The position numbers and the translations under genes are program-made. DNA of 64,000 nt from Nostoc sp. C052 (GTDB lineage: Bacteria; Cyanobacteriota; Cyanobacteriia; Cyanobacteriales; Nostocaceae), in assembly GCF_013393905.1 (NCBI RefSeq), contig NZ_CP040272.1, positions 744,001-808,000 on the forward strand, in the 5' to 3' direction. Shown piece after piece: positions 1-8,035 of the stretch. Each line of letters opens with the position of its first letter. Positions within the stretch are counted from its first letter, which is position 1. The notes under the pieces are model-generated. The model saw only the letters and a program-made list of their open reading frames with translations. It had not been told where the DNA came from and ran no database searches.

Positions 1-220
1 CGGCAGAGATTGCTGCCAGATCCCAAGGAGGAGACCGCCGCTCGAAGCTTAATAGTATTGAGCAAGAATTGTTAAAGGTAATCGTGACAGAGCAAAGCGA
101 TATATATTTGCGAGAAATTCAAGAAGCCATAAAAGAGCGCACAGAAATAGACGTAAGTATATCCAGTTTATCCCGCACTCTTAAACGCTTAAAATTAAAT
201 CGGAAAAAAAAACTTTAGTA

Positions 221-1406
221 AGCTGTTCAGCATTTAAATTGGGTATAATAAAAAACTGAATTCAGTCAAAAAATGGAATAATGCCAGCAAAAAATCATTT
301 AACTTCTCAGCAGATAGAGAAACTACAAAAAGCTTTAAAACTGGAAGAAAATGGAGAAATAAGAGAAAGAATACTAATTCTCTTGTTGCTTAATGACGGG
401 AAAACACAAGCTAACATAGCAGAATTTTTGGGTTGTTCTTTAAATAAAGTATCATATTGGTGTGTACATGGAGACCCAGAGAATCTAGAAAGCCTAAAAG
501 ATGAGAGGATGAAGGGAAACCATAAAAAAGCCACAGATAAGTATATAGAAATATTACTAGAAACTATAGATAAAGAACCAGAAGAATTAGGATACGAGTT
601 TGGCAGATGGACAGCGCAGAGATTAGCAACATATTTAGAGCAACTCACAGGCATACAATTAAGTGGTTCTCAAGTAAGGAGGATATTAGAGAAAAAAAAG
701 TACGTCTACCTCTGGACAAAATATAGCTTAGAGTCCAAGAGGAATCTAGAAAAAAGAAAAGCATTTAAACAGAAAATAGCAGAGTATTTAAGAATAGAGA
801 AAGAGCATCCAGAACGATTACAGGTATGGTTTTGGGATGAGAGTGGCTTTAGTTTAAGGGTGATAAGAAGAAAATCATGGTGTAAAAAAGGTCACTCTAA
901 AAACGTGAGAGGAGACAGAAGAAAAGGGAGAATTAATGTGATGGGAGGATTAAGGTATTCAGATAAGAAAAGATTTGTAGAATTTATTGATAAAGGGAAT
1001 GCAGACAATTTTTACAAAGTCCTAAAAATCTTTTATGAAGAAATAGTTTTCGATTGGGTAGAAGCTGGTAATCAAGCTAAAGATTTTGCGGAGAAGGGAG
1101 CAAAAATAGTTATTATTCTTGATAATGCAAGTTTTCACAAAAAGCAAGAGTATATTAATAAAATTGAAACAGAAATGCCGAATATTCATTTAGAGTTTCT
1201 CCCGGAATATAGCCCAGATTATAACTTAATTGAATTGGTCTGGCACTCGACAAAAGAATATATTGCTAATCGGCTATTTCAATCAATTGAAGACCTAGAA
1301 TATTTATTACATCAACTTTTAAATGAAGGAGAGTTAATTATTAAATGGGGACGAAAACTCAAAAATAAAGGCGATGCTGTTATCACAATTTAAATGCACA
1401 ACAGCT
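221..1406 (+). mobile_element. IS630-family insertion sequence, copy 1
   Basis: A complete element of 1186 bp. The ends form imperfect inverted repeats that start AGCTGTT and share GCATTTAAATTG. TA occurs directly outside both ends (219-220 and 1407-1408), the target duplication of this family. It is inserted inside another IS630 transposase gene. A second copy lies at 20400-21584 in the opposite orientation and is 1185 bp long; the two differ by one A in an A-run inside the transposase gene and appear otherwise the same at protein level. The near identity says at least one of them moved recently. Confidence 0.93.
281..1393 (+). CDS. IS630-family transposase, intact 370 aa
   Basis: Cut-and-paste transposase for the element at 221-1406. 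The N-terminal part (about residues 1-130) is a two-part helix-turn-helix region; the C-terminal part is a DDE domain with VWFWDESGF (first Asp), VIILDNASFHKK (second Asp) and LPEYSPDYNLIEL (Glu). The two parts are joined in one frame across a run of eight A at about 692-699 (RRILEKKKYVYL). In the sister copy the run has seven A and the gene is split. This is therefore either the fused form or a slippage product of an originally frameshifted gene. Likely the only intact transposase of its type here and able to act on both copies. Confidence 0.92.
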   Translation: MPAKNHLTSQQIEKLQKALKLEENGEIRERILILLLLNDGKTQANIAEFLGCSLNKVSYWCVHGDPENLESLKDERMKGNHKKATDKYIEILLETIDKEPEELGYEFGRWTAQRLATYLEQLTGIQLSGSQVRRILEKKKYVYLWTKYSLESKRNLEKRKAFKQKIAEYLRIEKEHPERLQVWFWDESGFSLRVIRRKSWCKKGHSKNVRGDRRKGRINVMGGLRYSDKKRFVEFIDKGNADNFYKVLKIFYEEIVFDWVEAGNQAKDFAEKGAKIVIILDNASFHKKQEYINKIETEMPNIHLEFLPEYSPDYNLIELVWHSTKEYIANRLFQSIEDLEYLLHQLLNEGELIIKWGRKLKNKGDAVITI

Positions 1407-2028
1407 TATCGACTGAGCAAACTACAGAAAGAGTACAAAAATTGCGCTATGAATTTCGACTTTGGCTAGATACGATAGATGTCAAAAACCTGATATTTAT
1501 TGATGAAATAGGTGTAAATCTGTCTATGACAAGACATTATGCCAGAGGAATTGACGGCGGAAGAATCTATGATGAGCGACCAGGTAATAAAGGCAAAAAC
1601 ATCACCGTAATTGGGGCTATGAGTGATGAGGGATTAATTGCCACTATGACTTTTCCAGGTAGTCTGAACACTGCTAGCTTTTTAGTTTTTATTGAGCAAA
1701 TATTACTACCTCAGTTATGGATTGGAGCAATTATAGTCATGGACAATTTACCCGTTCATTATGCTGCAACTGCAAAATCTTTAATAGAATCTGTTGGCTC
1801 AAAGGTTAAGTTTTTGCCTCCATATTCACCTGATTTATCGCCAATTGAGTTATGTTGGTCAAAGCTAAAAGAAATTCAACGTTGGTGCTAAAACTCGAAC
1901 ATTCGATGCTCTAGATGTTGCAATAACTATGGCTGTTAATGCCATTACTGACGATAATGCTCTAAATTGGTTTAATCATTGCGGTCTCTTTTTTGAGCCT
2001 ATTTAGATAACTCTTCTTGTGGTGCTTT

Positions 2029-2385
2029 TGATCACAAACTGCTGTAAATCCAGTTGATAAATGGAAATCGATTCCTTGGCGCAAGCTGCGGAAAATCGTG
2101 TTTCGCCTACAAGTAAGAATATTTAAGGCTCAAAAGAACGGTAACGTGCCTCTGGTGCGTAAACTTCAAAAGCTCTTATTAAGCTCTAAAGCAGCAAAAT
2201 TGCTTGCCATCCGACAAGTAACGCAACTGAATACTGGGTGGAAGACCGCAGGGGTGGACGGAAAGAAAGCCCTCGAACCCTCTCAAAGATTGGCACTACT
2301 GGAAGTGTTAGTTAAGAACTGGAGGCAATGGAAACACCAGCCATTAAAGCGAGTGTTCATCCCTAAAGCCGATGGAACTAAGTAG
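2029..2385 (+). pseudogene. Group II intron reverse transcriptase, N-terminal fragment
   Basis: The open frame reads AVNPVDKWKSIPWRKL, then LQVRIFKAQKNGNV, VRKLQKLLLSSKAAKLLAI, VTQLNTGWKTAGVDG and finally RVFIPKADGTK. This is the N-terminal (RT0/RVT_N) region of group II intron-encoded proteins up to the RRVWIPK motif. It stops at the TA used by the IS630 relative beginning at 2381, and the rest of the reverse transcriptase is not found on the far side, so the gene was truncated with loss of downstream DNA. No maturase or endonuclease domain remains. The true start is unclear because the upstream side abuts the end of another IS. Confidence 0.85.
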
Positions 2386-3246
2386 AACGAGGTGAAAAAA
2401 CCAAACTATGTAAAGATAAGTAAATACGTACAATGTGTCTACAAAGGTAACAGCGATATGGGCAGTCGTTTAAGGGTATTTCTGACTAGAGAGCAAGATA
2501 GAACTATGCATGAACCTGAGAAGGGCAGATGTACCCCAGAAGGTAAAAGACAGAGCCGAAGTGATTAGATTGAGCGCACATGGTTGGTATGTAGAGAAGA
2601 TGCACACTTGAACTGGACTGCCCAAACAGTAAGAGAAGTTTTGCATAGATGGGAAAAACAAGGTCTAGAAGGACTGTGGGAGAAAGCAGGGCGGGGAGGA
2701 AAATCAAGGTGGGCGGAAGCTGACATGGCGTTCTTAGAAAAATGCTTGGAGCAAGAACCACGTACATATAATAGTGTTCAATTAGCCCAAAAATTAGAGC
2801 AAGAACGCTCCGTGAAATTGAGTCCTGATAGGTTTTGGCAGGTACTCAAAAAAAGGGGGTCATTTGGAAGCGAACTTTGAAATTGTCATAAGGGGAAACA
2901 AGACCCGGTAGTACAGCAAATCAAACAGGCTGACTTAGAAATACTGGAATTATCTGCGGCTGTTGGCGAAATAGATTTAAAGTATTTGGATGAATCAGGA
3001 TTTTGTGCTTGGAGCGAACCGAGTTACAGTAATGAATCCAATTGAATTGGAGTGGCAACACCTCAAAAAAGATGAACTTGCCTCGAAAACTTTTGAGGAT
3101 GAGTACCACCATTGCCTATGCTGTCATTAATGGAGTTCAAACAAGAGGAGAAAAAGGAAACTACAGTACACAACGTGTAAAATTTAACTCAAATTCTTCT
3201 GCTTAATTGTTTGTTACATAGTTATCAATTTTCACCACGGCTTACT
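2381..3246 (+). mobile_element. IS630-family element (second type), deleted and decayed
   Basis: The ends are related to those of the element at 19145-20314: left AGTAGAACGAGGTGAAAAAA and right, reversed, AGTAAGCCGTGGTGAAAA, with TA outside both (2379-2380 and 3247-3248). The length is 866 bp against 1170 bp for the relative. The transposase gene begins at 2458 (MGSRLRVFLTREQD), loses frame, resumes at 2584-2880 (helix-turn-helix part, TVREVLHRWEKQGL), and a central deletion joins the first Asp region (YLDESGFCAWSEPS) directly to MNPIELEWQHLKKDE with the Glu. The middle Asp is gone, so it cannot move itself. A seven-A run followed by five G near 2846-2857 would place the two parts in register by a -1 slip. 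Confidence 0.85.
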
Positions 3247-3317
3247 TACAGCAATTAATTGTGCTTGATTGTGTTTCATAATTAAAATTCCTTTGCTTGA
3301 TAGAGGTTTTAAGTTGT

Positions 3318-3650
3318 ATGATTTTGCTGTTACGCGAACGCGCTACGCCTGAACAAGTTGAACAAATGCTGCGTTCTCACAAGTTCTACATTAAAACAGC
3401 AGTCGATATCGAGCGTCGGGTGCTGGTTGGTGGTGGAGGTCTACACGCTGATTGTGAAGAAAAATTGCTAGATGACGGTAGTAGACAACAAGATATTTGG
3501 GCTGCCAGTTTTATGCCAATAACTGGAAAAATCATTTATGAGTCGATGGTTAATCTTCGTCTCCGGCAAAATCGCTCAATGGAACTTTTAGACCCTAAAA
3601 TTAGAGAAAGGGTAGCTCAACTGATTAACGAGTTCCTAGGAAATTTATGA
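3318..3650 (+). CDS. DUF5674 family protein
   Basis: About 110 residues from the ATG at 3318 (MILLLRERATPEQVEQML). Recognisable DUF5674 features are the ERATPEQVEQM start, IKTAVDIERRVLVGGGGLHADCEE, DDGSRQQDIW and a C-terminal NRSMELLDPKIRERV. The function of this family is not known. The gene overlaps the next gene by four bases (ATGA), so the two are very probably translated together. An upstream TTG in the same frame at 3297 gives a less likely start. The small repeat-like string GCGAACGCGCTACGCC lies inside the first codons, a common feature in Nostocales genes. Confidence 0.75.
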   Translation: MILLLRERATPEQVEQMLRSHKFYIKTAVDIERRVLVGGGGLHADCEEKLLDDGSRQQDIWAASFMPITGKIIYESMVNLRLRQNRSMELLDPKIRERVAQLINEFLGNL

Positions 3651-4021
3651 TCGAAGTGACACCAAAGCAACAAATTTTTATGCAAGATGATGTGACTACA
3701 CGTTTACGTCGTCTAGCTACACACTTGTCACAAATTCAATCTTTGTGGACTCAAGGCTCATCAGAGGATTTAATACTGGCTTTGGTTGATGAAAGCCGAT
3801 ACTTTATTGAGTGGACTGTGCCAGACATGGTAAAGGCAGATGATATTGACCGAGCCTGTGAGTTAGTTGATTTAGTTCGTCTTCTGACTCGTTGGCTATT
3901 TCATTGGGACAATATTTGGACTGATGCTGAACAAAAGCAATCTGCTTCTCTTGAAATTTCATATTGGTTACAGCGAGTTTTGGAAATATCACGTACAGAA
4001 CCGGAATCACTGAGTGCCTGA
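3647..4021 (+). CDS. Hypothetical protein coupled to DUF5674 gene
   Basis: The gene encodes 124 residues and starts within the stop codon of the DUF5674 gene (ATGA overlap). The product looks soluble and helical, rich in Trp, Asp and Glu (HLSQIQSLWTQGSSEDLILAL, FIEWTVPDM, ELVDLVRLLTRWLFHWDNIW). No signal peptide, membrane segment or catalytic motif stands out. I do not recognise the family. Coupling with a DUF5674 gene suggests a two-gene module, possibly of toxin-antitoxin layout, but that is only a layout argument. Confidence 0.65.
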   Translation: MIEVTPKQQIFMQDDVTTRLRRLATHLSQIQSLWTQGSSEDLILALVDESRYFIEWTVPDMVKADDIDRACELVDLVRLLTRWLFHWDNIWTDAEQKQSASLEISYWLQRVLEISRTEPESLSA

Positions 4022-4024
4022 ACT

Positions 4025-4300
4025 CTATGAAGTCTTCCGTTGTTTAACCAACAGCGAACGCAAGTACTGCCGACAAGCTGCTTCTCCCCGATAAATCAGA
4101 ATCCGCAGCGCCTGTACTTCCTGCATTGGAGAAACACAGATTTCAGCGATGGCTGCAATCAGATTTTGTTGCTTTTGCACATAATCTTGATGCTGCCGCT
4201 CTAACACAGCAATTTTGGAGTTTAACTGCTGTATTTGCCGCAATGCTTGAGTTAAGGACGATTCTTTATTTTGAGAACGATTATCTAGAGTTAACGTCAT
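4025..4300 (-). CDS. Small coiled-coil hypothetical protein
   Basis: The product has 91 residues, mostly one long predicted helix: QALRQIQQLNSKIAVLERQ followed by QDYVQKQQNLIAAIAEI, which has coiled-coil spacing. A GGAGT ribosome-binding site precedes the ATG by about eight bases. It is the last gene of a minus-strand run of six tiny genes (5631 down to 4025). No family recognised. A plus-strand frame over the same bases (4126-4395) is less likely because it has no ribosome-binding site and cuts into the next gene. Confidence 0.6.
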   Translation of the reverse strand: MTLTLDNRSQNKESSLTQALRQIQQLNSKIAVLERQHQDYVQKQQNLIAAIAEICVSPMQEVQALRILIYRGEAACRQYLRSLLVKQRKTS

Positions 4301-4333
4301 TTTCTTACTCCTCTAAATTGAGATTCTTCCTGT

Positions 4334-4546
4334 TTACTGTTGAGTGGCTTGTTCAACCTGAACAATTGCGTCTACAACTTCTCCCAAAATATTAAACGCA
4401 TCATTTAAAACCACATCGTTTGATGTAGAAAAATACTCGGACGATTGAAGTCTACGATAATCTTTACTACTCCCAACAAGCCGCAACGTATATTGACATC
4501 CTTGTAAGATAGTCCGAATCTCTGATGTAGTTAATTTAATTTCCAT
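4334..4546 (-). CDS. Small hypothetical protein
   Basis: The 70-residue product begins MEIKLTTSEIRTILQGC and ends AIVQVEQATQQ. The start is supported by a strong AGGAGG site about seven bases upstream. It is acidic to neutral and soluble, with no motif I recognise. It sits 11 bases after the stop of the membrane-protein gene upstream, so it is in the same transcript. Confidence 0.6.
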   Translation of the reverse strand: MEIKLTTSEIRTILQGCQYTLRLVGSSKDYRRLQSSEYFSTSNDVVLNDAFNILGEVVDAIVQVEQATQQ

Positions 4547-4557
4547 CGTTGTTCCTC

Positions 4558-4881
4558 CTAAAATTTATCTCGTTGGATACTGAAACCCGCTCCAATCAAA
4601 GCACTGCCCAAGAAGCCTGAAAAACTAACTAACATTATCCCCAAGCAGGTCTTTTTCTGTTGCTGCCAGTAATGAGAACTCGTAGCAATCTCCATTCCCC
4701 AGAAGCCTGTTGCTCCTACTCCCGTAAATCCGGTAAAAAGTAGAGAAATAATTGCAGTTGTTTTTATGGTGCGATCGATGAAAATCCTGGGGTTGAATCT
4801 TTTTCGAGTCCGGCGGCGAAGAACTAATTTACTCTTGTGGTTTAATTGAGATTGATAAACGACTTGTTTGTAGTTAGTCAT
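4558..4881 (-). CDS. Small membrane protein, two transmembrane segments
   Basis: The product has 107 residues: a basic N-terminal part (KLVLRRRTRKRFNPR), then two hydrophobic segments (about 37-60 and 80-98) separated by a polar loop holding HYWQQQKKTC. A GGAGG site lies seven bases before the ATG, inside the end of the upstream gene, with which it overlaps by four bases. The topology suggests a cytoplasmic basic tail and a short outside loop. Function unknown. Confidence 0.6.
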   Translation of the reverse strand: MTNYKQVVYQSQLNHKSKLVLRRRTRKRFNPRIFIDRTIKTTAIISLLFTGFTGVGATGFWGMEIATSSHYWQQQKKTCLGIMLVSFSGFLGSALIGAGFSIQRDKF

Positions 4882-5078
4882 TTGACATCCTCCAATTCAA
4901 CAAAAAATCCCGCACCAGTATTATTAATCTTCACCAACTTTCGATTGACTAATGTTTGAATCACGCTAAGACTAAAGTTGATACTGCATAATCGAGCGCT
5001 GCCACCGCCACAGTGGAGGTATTGTAGACACAGTGAGGACTGGTCAGTAGGGGTGGGATAAGTGGATTTTCTCGGCAT
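4878..5078 (-). CDS. Small hypothetical protein
   Basis: The likely start is the ATG at 5078, giving 66 residues beginning MPRKSTYPTPTDQSSLCLQY; a longer frame reaching 5165 overlaps the neighbour too much. It contains several Cys (CLQYLHCGGG, ARLCS) and a C-terminal IQTLVNRKLVKINN that could be a winged-helix-like strand pair. It begins eight bases after the upstream stop and overlaps the downstream gene by four bases. No family assigned. Confidence 0.5.
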   Translation of the reverse strand: MPRKSTYPTPTDQSSLCLQYLHCGGGSARLCSINFSLSVIQTLVNRKLVKINNTGAGFFVELEDVK

Positions 5079-5086
5079 AATCTTGA

Positions 5087-5281
5087 CTAGGACTCTATGA
5101 TTTGTAAATGATGTGCATTGAAAAAGATTCCCTGATCCGTTGGCATATCTGAGAAATGAACACAAACCATGCCATGTCCTGAATACTGGATTACTGTACC
5201 TGTTTGTCCTAACCTGGGGTCTTTTTCTACAACTGTTTTGATGACTTTGACAACTGAATTAATTGGTGGAAGATTAGCCAT
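5087..5281 (-). CDS. Small SH3/KOW-like protein
   Basis: The 64-residue product starts at 5281 (MANLPPINSVVKV) with an AAAGGA site nine bases upstream. The pattern INSVVKVIK, then GQTGTVIQYS, MVCVHFSDMP and FFNAHHLQII is the five-strand layout of KOW/SH3-like barrels found in NdhS-type and ferredoxin-thioredoxin reductase-type cyanobacterial small proteins. This is a fold-level guess. Part of the minus-strand run of small genes. Confidence 0.6.
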   Translation of the reverse strand: MANLPPINSVVKVIKTVVEKDPRLGQTGTVIQYSGHGMVCVHFSDMPTDQGIFFNAHHLQIIES

Positions 5282-5313
5282 TTTTAATCCTTTAATGAAC
5301 AGCTTATTATTGA

Positions 5314-5631
5314 TTAGTAATTTGAGTTTTCGCCGATACCATATTGCCATTTGAGAAAACTGACGGGAGTACAGATTTCTGACCAATCACAAGCTCCCAT
5401 TGGGGCATTACAGTCTTGTCGATATTCCTCTCCAAAATACCCCAGTTCCCAATGCCAATCGTCATATTCCGGCTGTGACTCCCATCTAAACCAGAGAGCA
5501 ACATTCACTTTAAGCAGGTATAAAAACTTAATCATCCATCCGCCACTGTCATCAGAAATAAAATCGTAAAAGTCTCCTAGAAAGCGTTCATTTCTTAATG
5601 TAATTAAATCCATTCTTGACCAAAGATTCAT
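5314..5631 (-). CDS. Hypothetical Trp-rich protein
   Basis: The product has 105 residues, rich in Trp, Asp and Tyr (GWMIKFLYLLKVNVALWFRW, YDDWHWELGYFGEEYRQD, CDWSEICTPVSFLKWQYG). It is the first gene of the minus-strand run that continues to 4025, with an AAGAAGG site upstream of the ATG at 5631. No signal peptide. I do not recognise the family. Confidence 0.55.
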   Translation of the reverse strand: MNLWSRMDLITLRNERFLGDFYDFISDDSGGWMIKFLYLLKVNVALWFRWESQPEYDDWHWELGYFGEEYRQDCNAPMGACDWSEICTPVSFLKWQYGIGENSNY

Positions 5632-5729
5632 CAGCTTAGTACCTTCTTATTGTGTTGATAACTAAAATTTAATTGCTGTGATTAGCTAAGATGATGGTAA
5701 AATTTATTCATATTTGACAAAAAGTGTTC

Positions 5730-6317
5730 ATGTTTGATAACACTTGCAAATTTATTGCTGAAATGTATTCTCCTGATTTCGCTACTTGGCTGTTAGGAAA
5801 GCCTATTACTTTGACCAAATTAAGTCCTACAGAGTTATCCTTAGAACCTATTCGTGCTGATGCCTTAATATTGTTGCAATCAGACGAAGTTGTTCTCCAT
5901 ATTGAATTTCAGACCAAACCTGATGAAGATATGCCTTTTCGGATGGCTGATTACCGTTTGAGAGTATATCGCCGTTTTCCCAAGAAGCGAATGCACCAAG
6001 TCGTAATTTACTTAGATAAAACTGAATCAGAGAAGGTATATCAAACTACTTTCATTGCTGGAAGTTTACAACATGAATTTTCAGTGATTCGTTTGTGGGA
6101 GCAACCGCCAGAGGTCTTTTTGGCAGCACCAGGATTACTGCCGTTTGCGGTTTTGAGTGCTACTGAGAACAAAGTTGCTACATTACAACAGTCATCTGCG
6201 GCTGTTGACAAAATTGCTGACAGGCGAAAACAAAGTAATATTGCTGCTGCCTCTGCAATTCTTGCTGGGTTAGTATTAGAAAAAGATGTAATTGAACGCA
6301 AAAGTGTTGAATGTTAA
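5730..6317 (+). pseudogene. Rpn/PD-(D/E)XK transposase-like nuclease, C-terminus lost to IS4
   Basis: The frame from the ATG at 5730 reads MFDNTCKFIAEMYSPDFATWLLG, then RADALILL and VVLHIEFQTKPDEDMPFRMADYRLRVYRR. This is the Rpn family (PD-(D/E)XK fold, related to recombination-promoting nucleases); the metal-binding D and E-x-Q elements are present. The normal family length is near 270-320 residues with a helical C-terminal tail. Here the frame ends about residue 195, where a decayed IS4 element begins (about 6298), and I do not find the remainder after that element. Likely non-functional or a shortened relic. Confidence 0.8.
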
Positions 6318-7424
6318 GAAAAATCCGATAAAAATAGCCCAAAATATGTTAAATTTTGGGCGGAAGATTAAAGTATATCTATTTGATAGTGATTATAAAT
6401 TCATTTCCCAAGATTGTCAAAGATATCTTGAGAGGACTGCCAAAAAACGATTATCCAGTATTGAACAGTCGTCTATTCTTTGAGGGAAAAGCTATCTTAT
6501 GCTATGGATAACAGCTTAACAAGTATGCGAGATTTATTTAAGAGATTAAACAATACAGGATTTGAGGTAGATATTTCTACTTTTTCTAAAGCAAATTTAC
6601 ATCGAGATCAAAAACCATTTCAAGGAATTTACCAAAAATTAAATGAATTAGTACAGAAGAAAGTTAAAAAAAGTTACACGATAAATATGCGATTTGTCCA
6701 ATTGATTCAACAATTATCACTCTCACCAGTAAGTTGTTATGGATACTAGGATACCATCAAGTAAAACTTTTTAGTTCCCTAAATTTAGCTACTGGAAGTC
6801 CATCAGATAACTTCATCAATTTTGGACATGACCATGATTATAAATTTGGTTCTAAAATGATGTCTAGTCTACCGATAAATGCTGCTGGGGTAATGGATAG
6901 GGGTTTTGCTGGATTAAAATTTATCCAAGAATTAGTACAAGAAAATAAATATGGTCAAAGTTGGTGCATCTGATGATGCACAAGCTTATAGAGTAATTAA
7001 TTTTTGTGATTTAGAGGCAAAAACCGAGTTTCGTCTATTTACTAATTTACCAGCTTTGGGAGAGGCTGCCGTTAGTGATGATGAAATTAGGGATATTTAT
7101 CGATTACGTTGGGGAGTTGAATTGTTGTGGAAGTTTTTAAAGATGCACTTAAAACTTGACAAATTAATTAATAAGAATGTCAATGGTATCACCATACAAA
7201 TTTACGTTAGTTTAATAGCTTATTTAATTTTACAGATATTATCTATTCCACAACAATGGGGACATACGCTATTAGATAAATTCCGCTATTTACAATCTTG
7301 TATGTGTCAGAAAATCAGTTATGTTCATTGGTTTGAGGAGATGATGTTATGTTGACTGTTTTCGGCTTTTTAGAGTTGTGTAACTAGATATGTAAAGTTT
7401 TGTATTAGGATTCAACATTTCTGG
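6298..7424 (+). mobile_element. Decayed IS4-family element
   Basis: Frames across this stretch give scattered IS4 transposase parts: MDNSLTSMRDLFKRLNNTGFEVDISTFSKANLHRD, then LNLATGSPSDNFINFGHD, AAGVMDRGFAGLKFI and DIYRLRWGVELLWKFLKMHLKL, which holds the Y-R-E-K signature. They lie in at least four frames with an internal deletion after ELVQENKYG, so no active product is made. The ends show a partial inverted repeat around TGTTGAAT. About 150 bp of its right end recurs, inverted, at 48789-48938. Confidence 0.8.
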
Positions 7425-7444
7425 GGTTTACTAAATATTAGTTG

Positions 7445-7663
7445 TCAATTATCTTCGCTAGTATCAACCATCTCAATGCTGAGTCTTGTACATAAAACGC
7501 TAGCTTTTACACCAATAATTCCTGGCTCAATTTCAGGAGACAATTCTTCTATAATTGAGTGAAAGCCAGGGTCTTCATCATTAATTTCAACCTCAATTAA
7601 ACCTGCTTTGTTTGATACAATAGTTGCCCAAGTTGGGCTTTGCTTTAGGAATACTGGTTGCAT
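7445..7663 (-). CDS. Small hypothetical protein
   Basis: The 72-residue product begins MQPVFLKQSPTWATIV and contains ELSPEIEPGIIGVKASVLC. It starts about four bases after the stop codon of the gene at 7670-7888, an arrangement that suggests translational coupling. It is acidic and without membrane segments. Not recognised; its neighbours are equally obscure. Confidence 0.5.
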   Translation of the reverse strand: MQPVFLKQSPTWATIVSNKAGLIEVEINDEDPGFHSIIEELSPEIEPGIIGVKASVLCTRLSIEMVDTSEDN

Positions 7664-7669
7664 AGAGTT

Positions 7670-7888
7670 TCATACTTCTGCGTCCTGATTAAACTTGACC
7701 TCAACGATTTCTTCCACGCACCCCATCGCCTCACCCAAGTAGTGCAGGACATCGCCCAAATGAGTTGTGGCTTCTCTGTCAATCTTTTTGTTTGCAATCA
7801 ATAAGAGCCAATTTTCATTTTGGGCGATCGCCTGAATCTTTGCGTAGCACGAGTTAAATTCTTGTAGAATTTCTATCGGTTCCATTGG
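7670..7888 (-). CDS. Small hypothetical protein
   Basis: The likely start is the ATG at 7888 (MEPIEILQEFNSCYAKIQAIA, 72 residues); a longer frame to 7969 runs through a repeat-like stretch and is less convincing. The product is acidic and helical, with a central WLLLIANKK. It is the middle of three minus-strand small genes (8398 down to 7445). No family recognised. Confidence 0.5.
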   Translation of the reverse strand, partial: PMEPIEILQEFNSCYAKIQAIAQNENWLLLIANKKIDREATTHLGDVLHYLGEAMGCVEEIVEVKFNQDAEV

Positions 7889-8035
7889 TTTATTCAATGA
7901 GTTGTGGTGTTCTATTTGGATAAAATTTAAGTTTGCTCCTTGCCACACAGGTGGGTTTGCCCGACCCACCCGTTTCCTTACGCTGCAACCAAATCTCTAG
8001 TTTCTGGAACGTATCTTTTCAGACGCTCCCACTCC

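Larger units (their letters stand above)
1..2006 (+). pseudogene. IS630-family transposase split by a nested IS630 insertion
   Basis: Bases 3-218 encode the N-terminal helix-turn-helix part of an IS630/Tc1-type transposase; its gene begins before the window. Bases 1409-2006 encode the DDE part: FIDEIGVN with the first Asp, VMDNLPVH with the second, and PPYSPDLSPIEL with the final Glu. A complete second IS630 element (221-1406) sits between them, flanked by TA on both sides. Removing it joins the halves through a run of nine A (204-212) followed by CTTTAG: the zero frame stops there, while a -1 slip at the A-run reads on into the DDE half. One more frameshift lies near 1885 (frame changes from KLKEIQR to GAKTRTFDALD). 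The host element is dead as it stands. Assignment to IS630 is firm; use of the A-run as a programmed frameshift is inference. Confidence 0.85.

Noticed and set aside
307..654. 115-codon minus-strand frame, repeated identically at 21151-21498 on the plus strand
   Set aside because: It is the antisense shadow of the IS630 transposase gene; its repetition only reflects the two IS copies.
4126..4395. 89-codon plus-strand frame
   Set aside because: Antisense to the two small minus-strand genes, which have good ribosome-binding sites; this frame has none.
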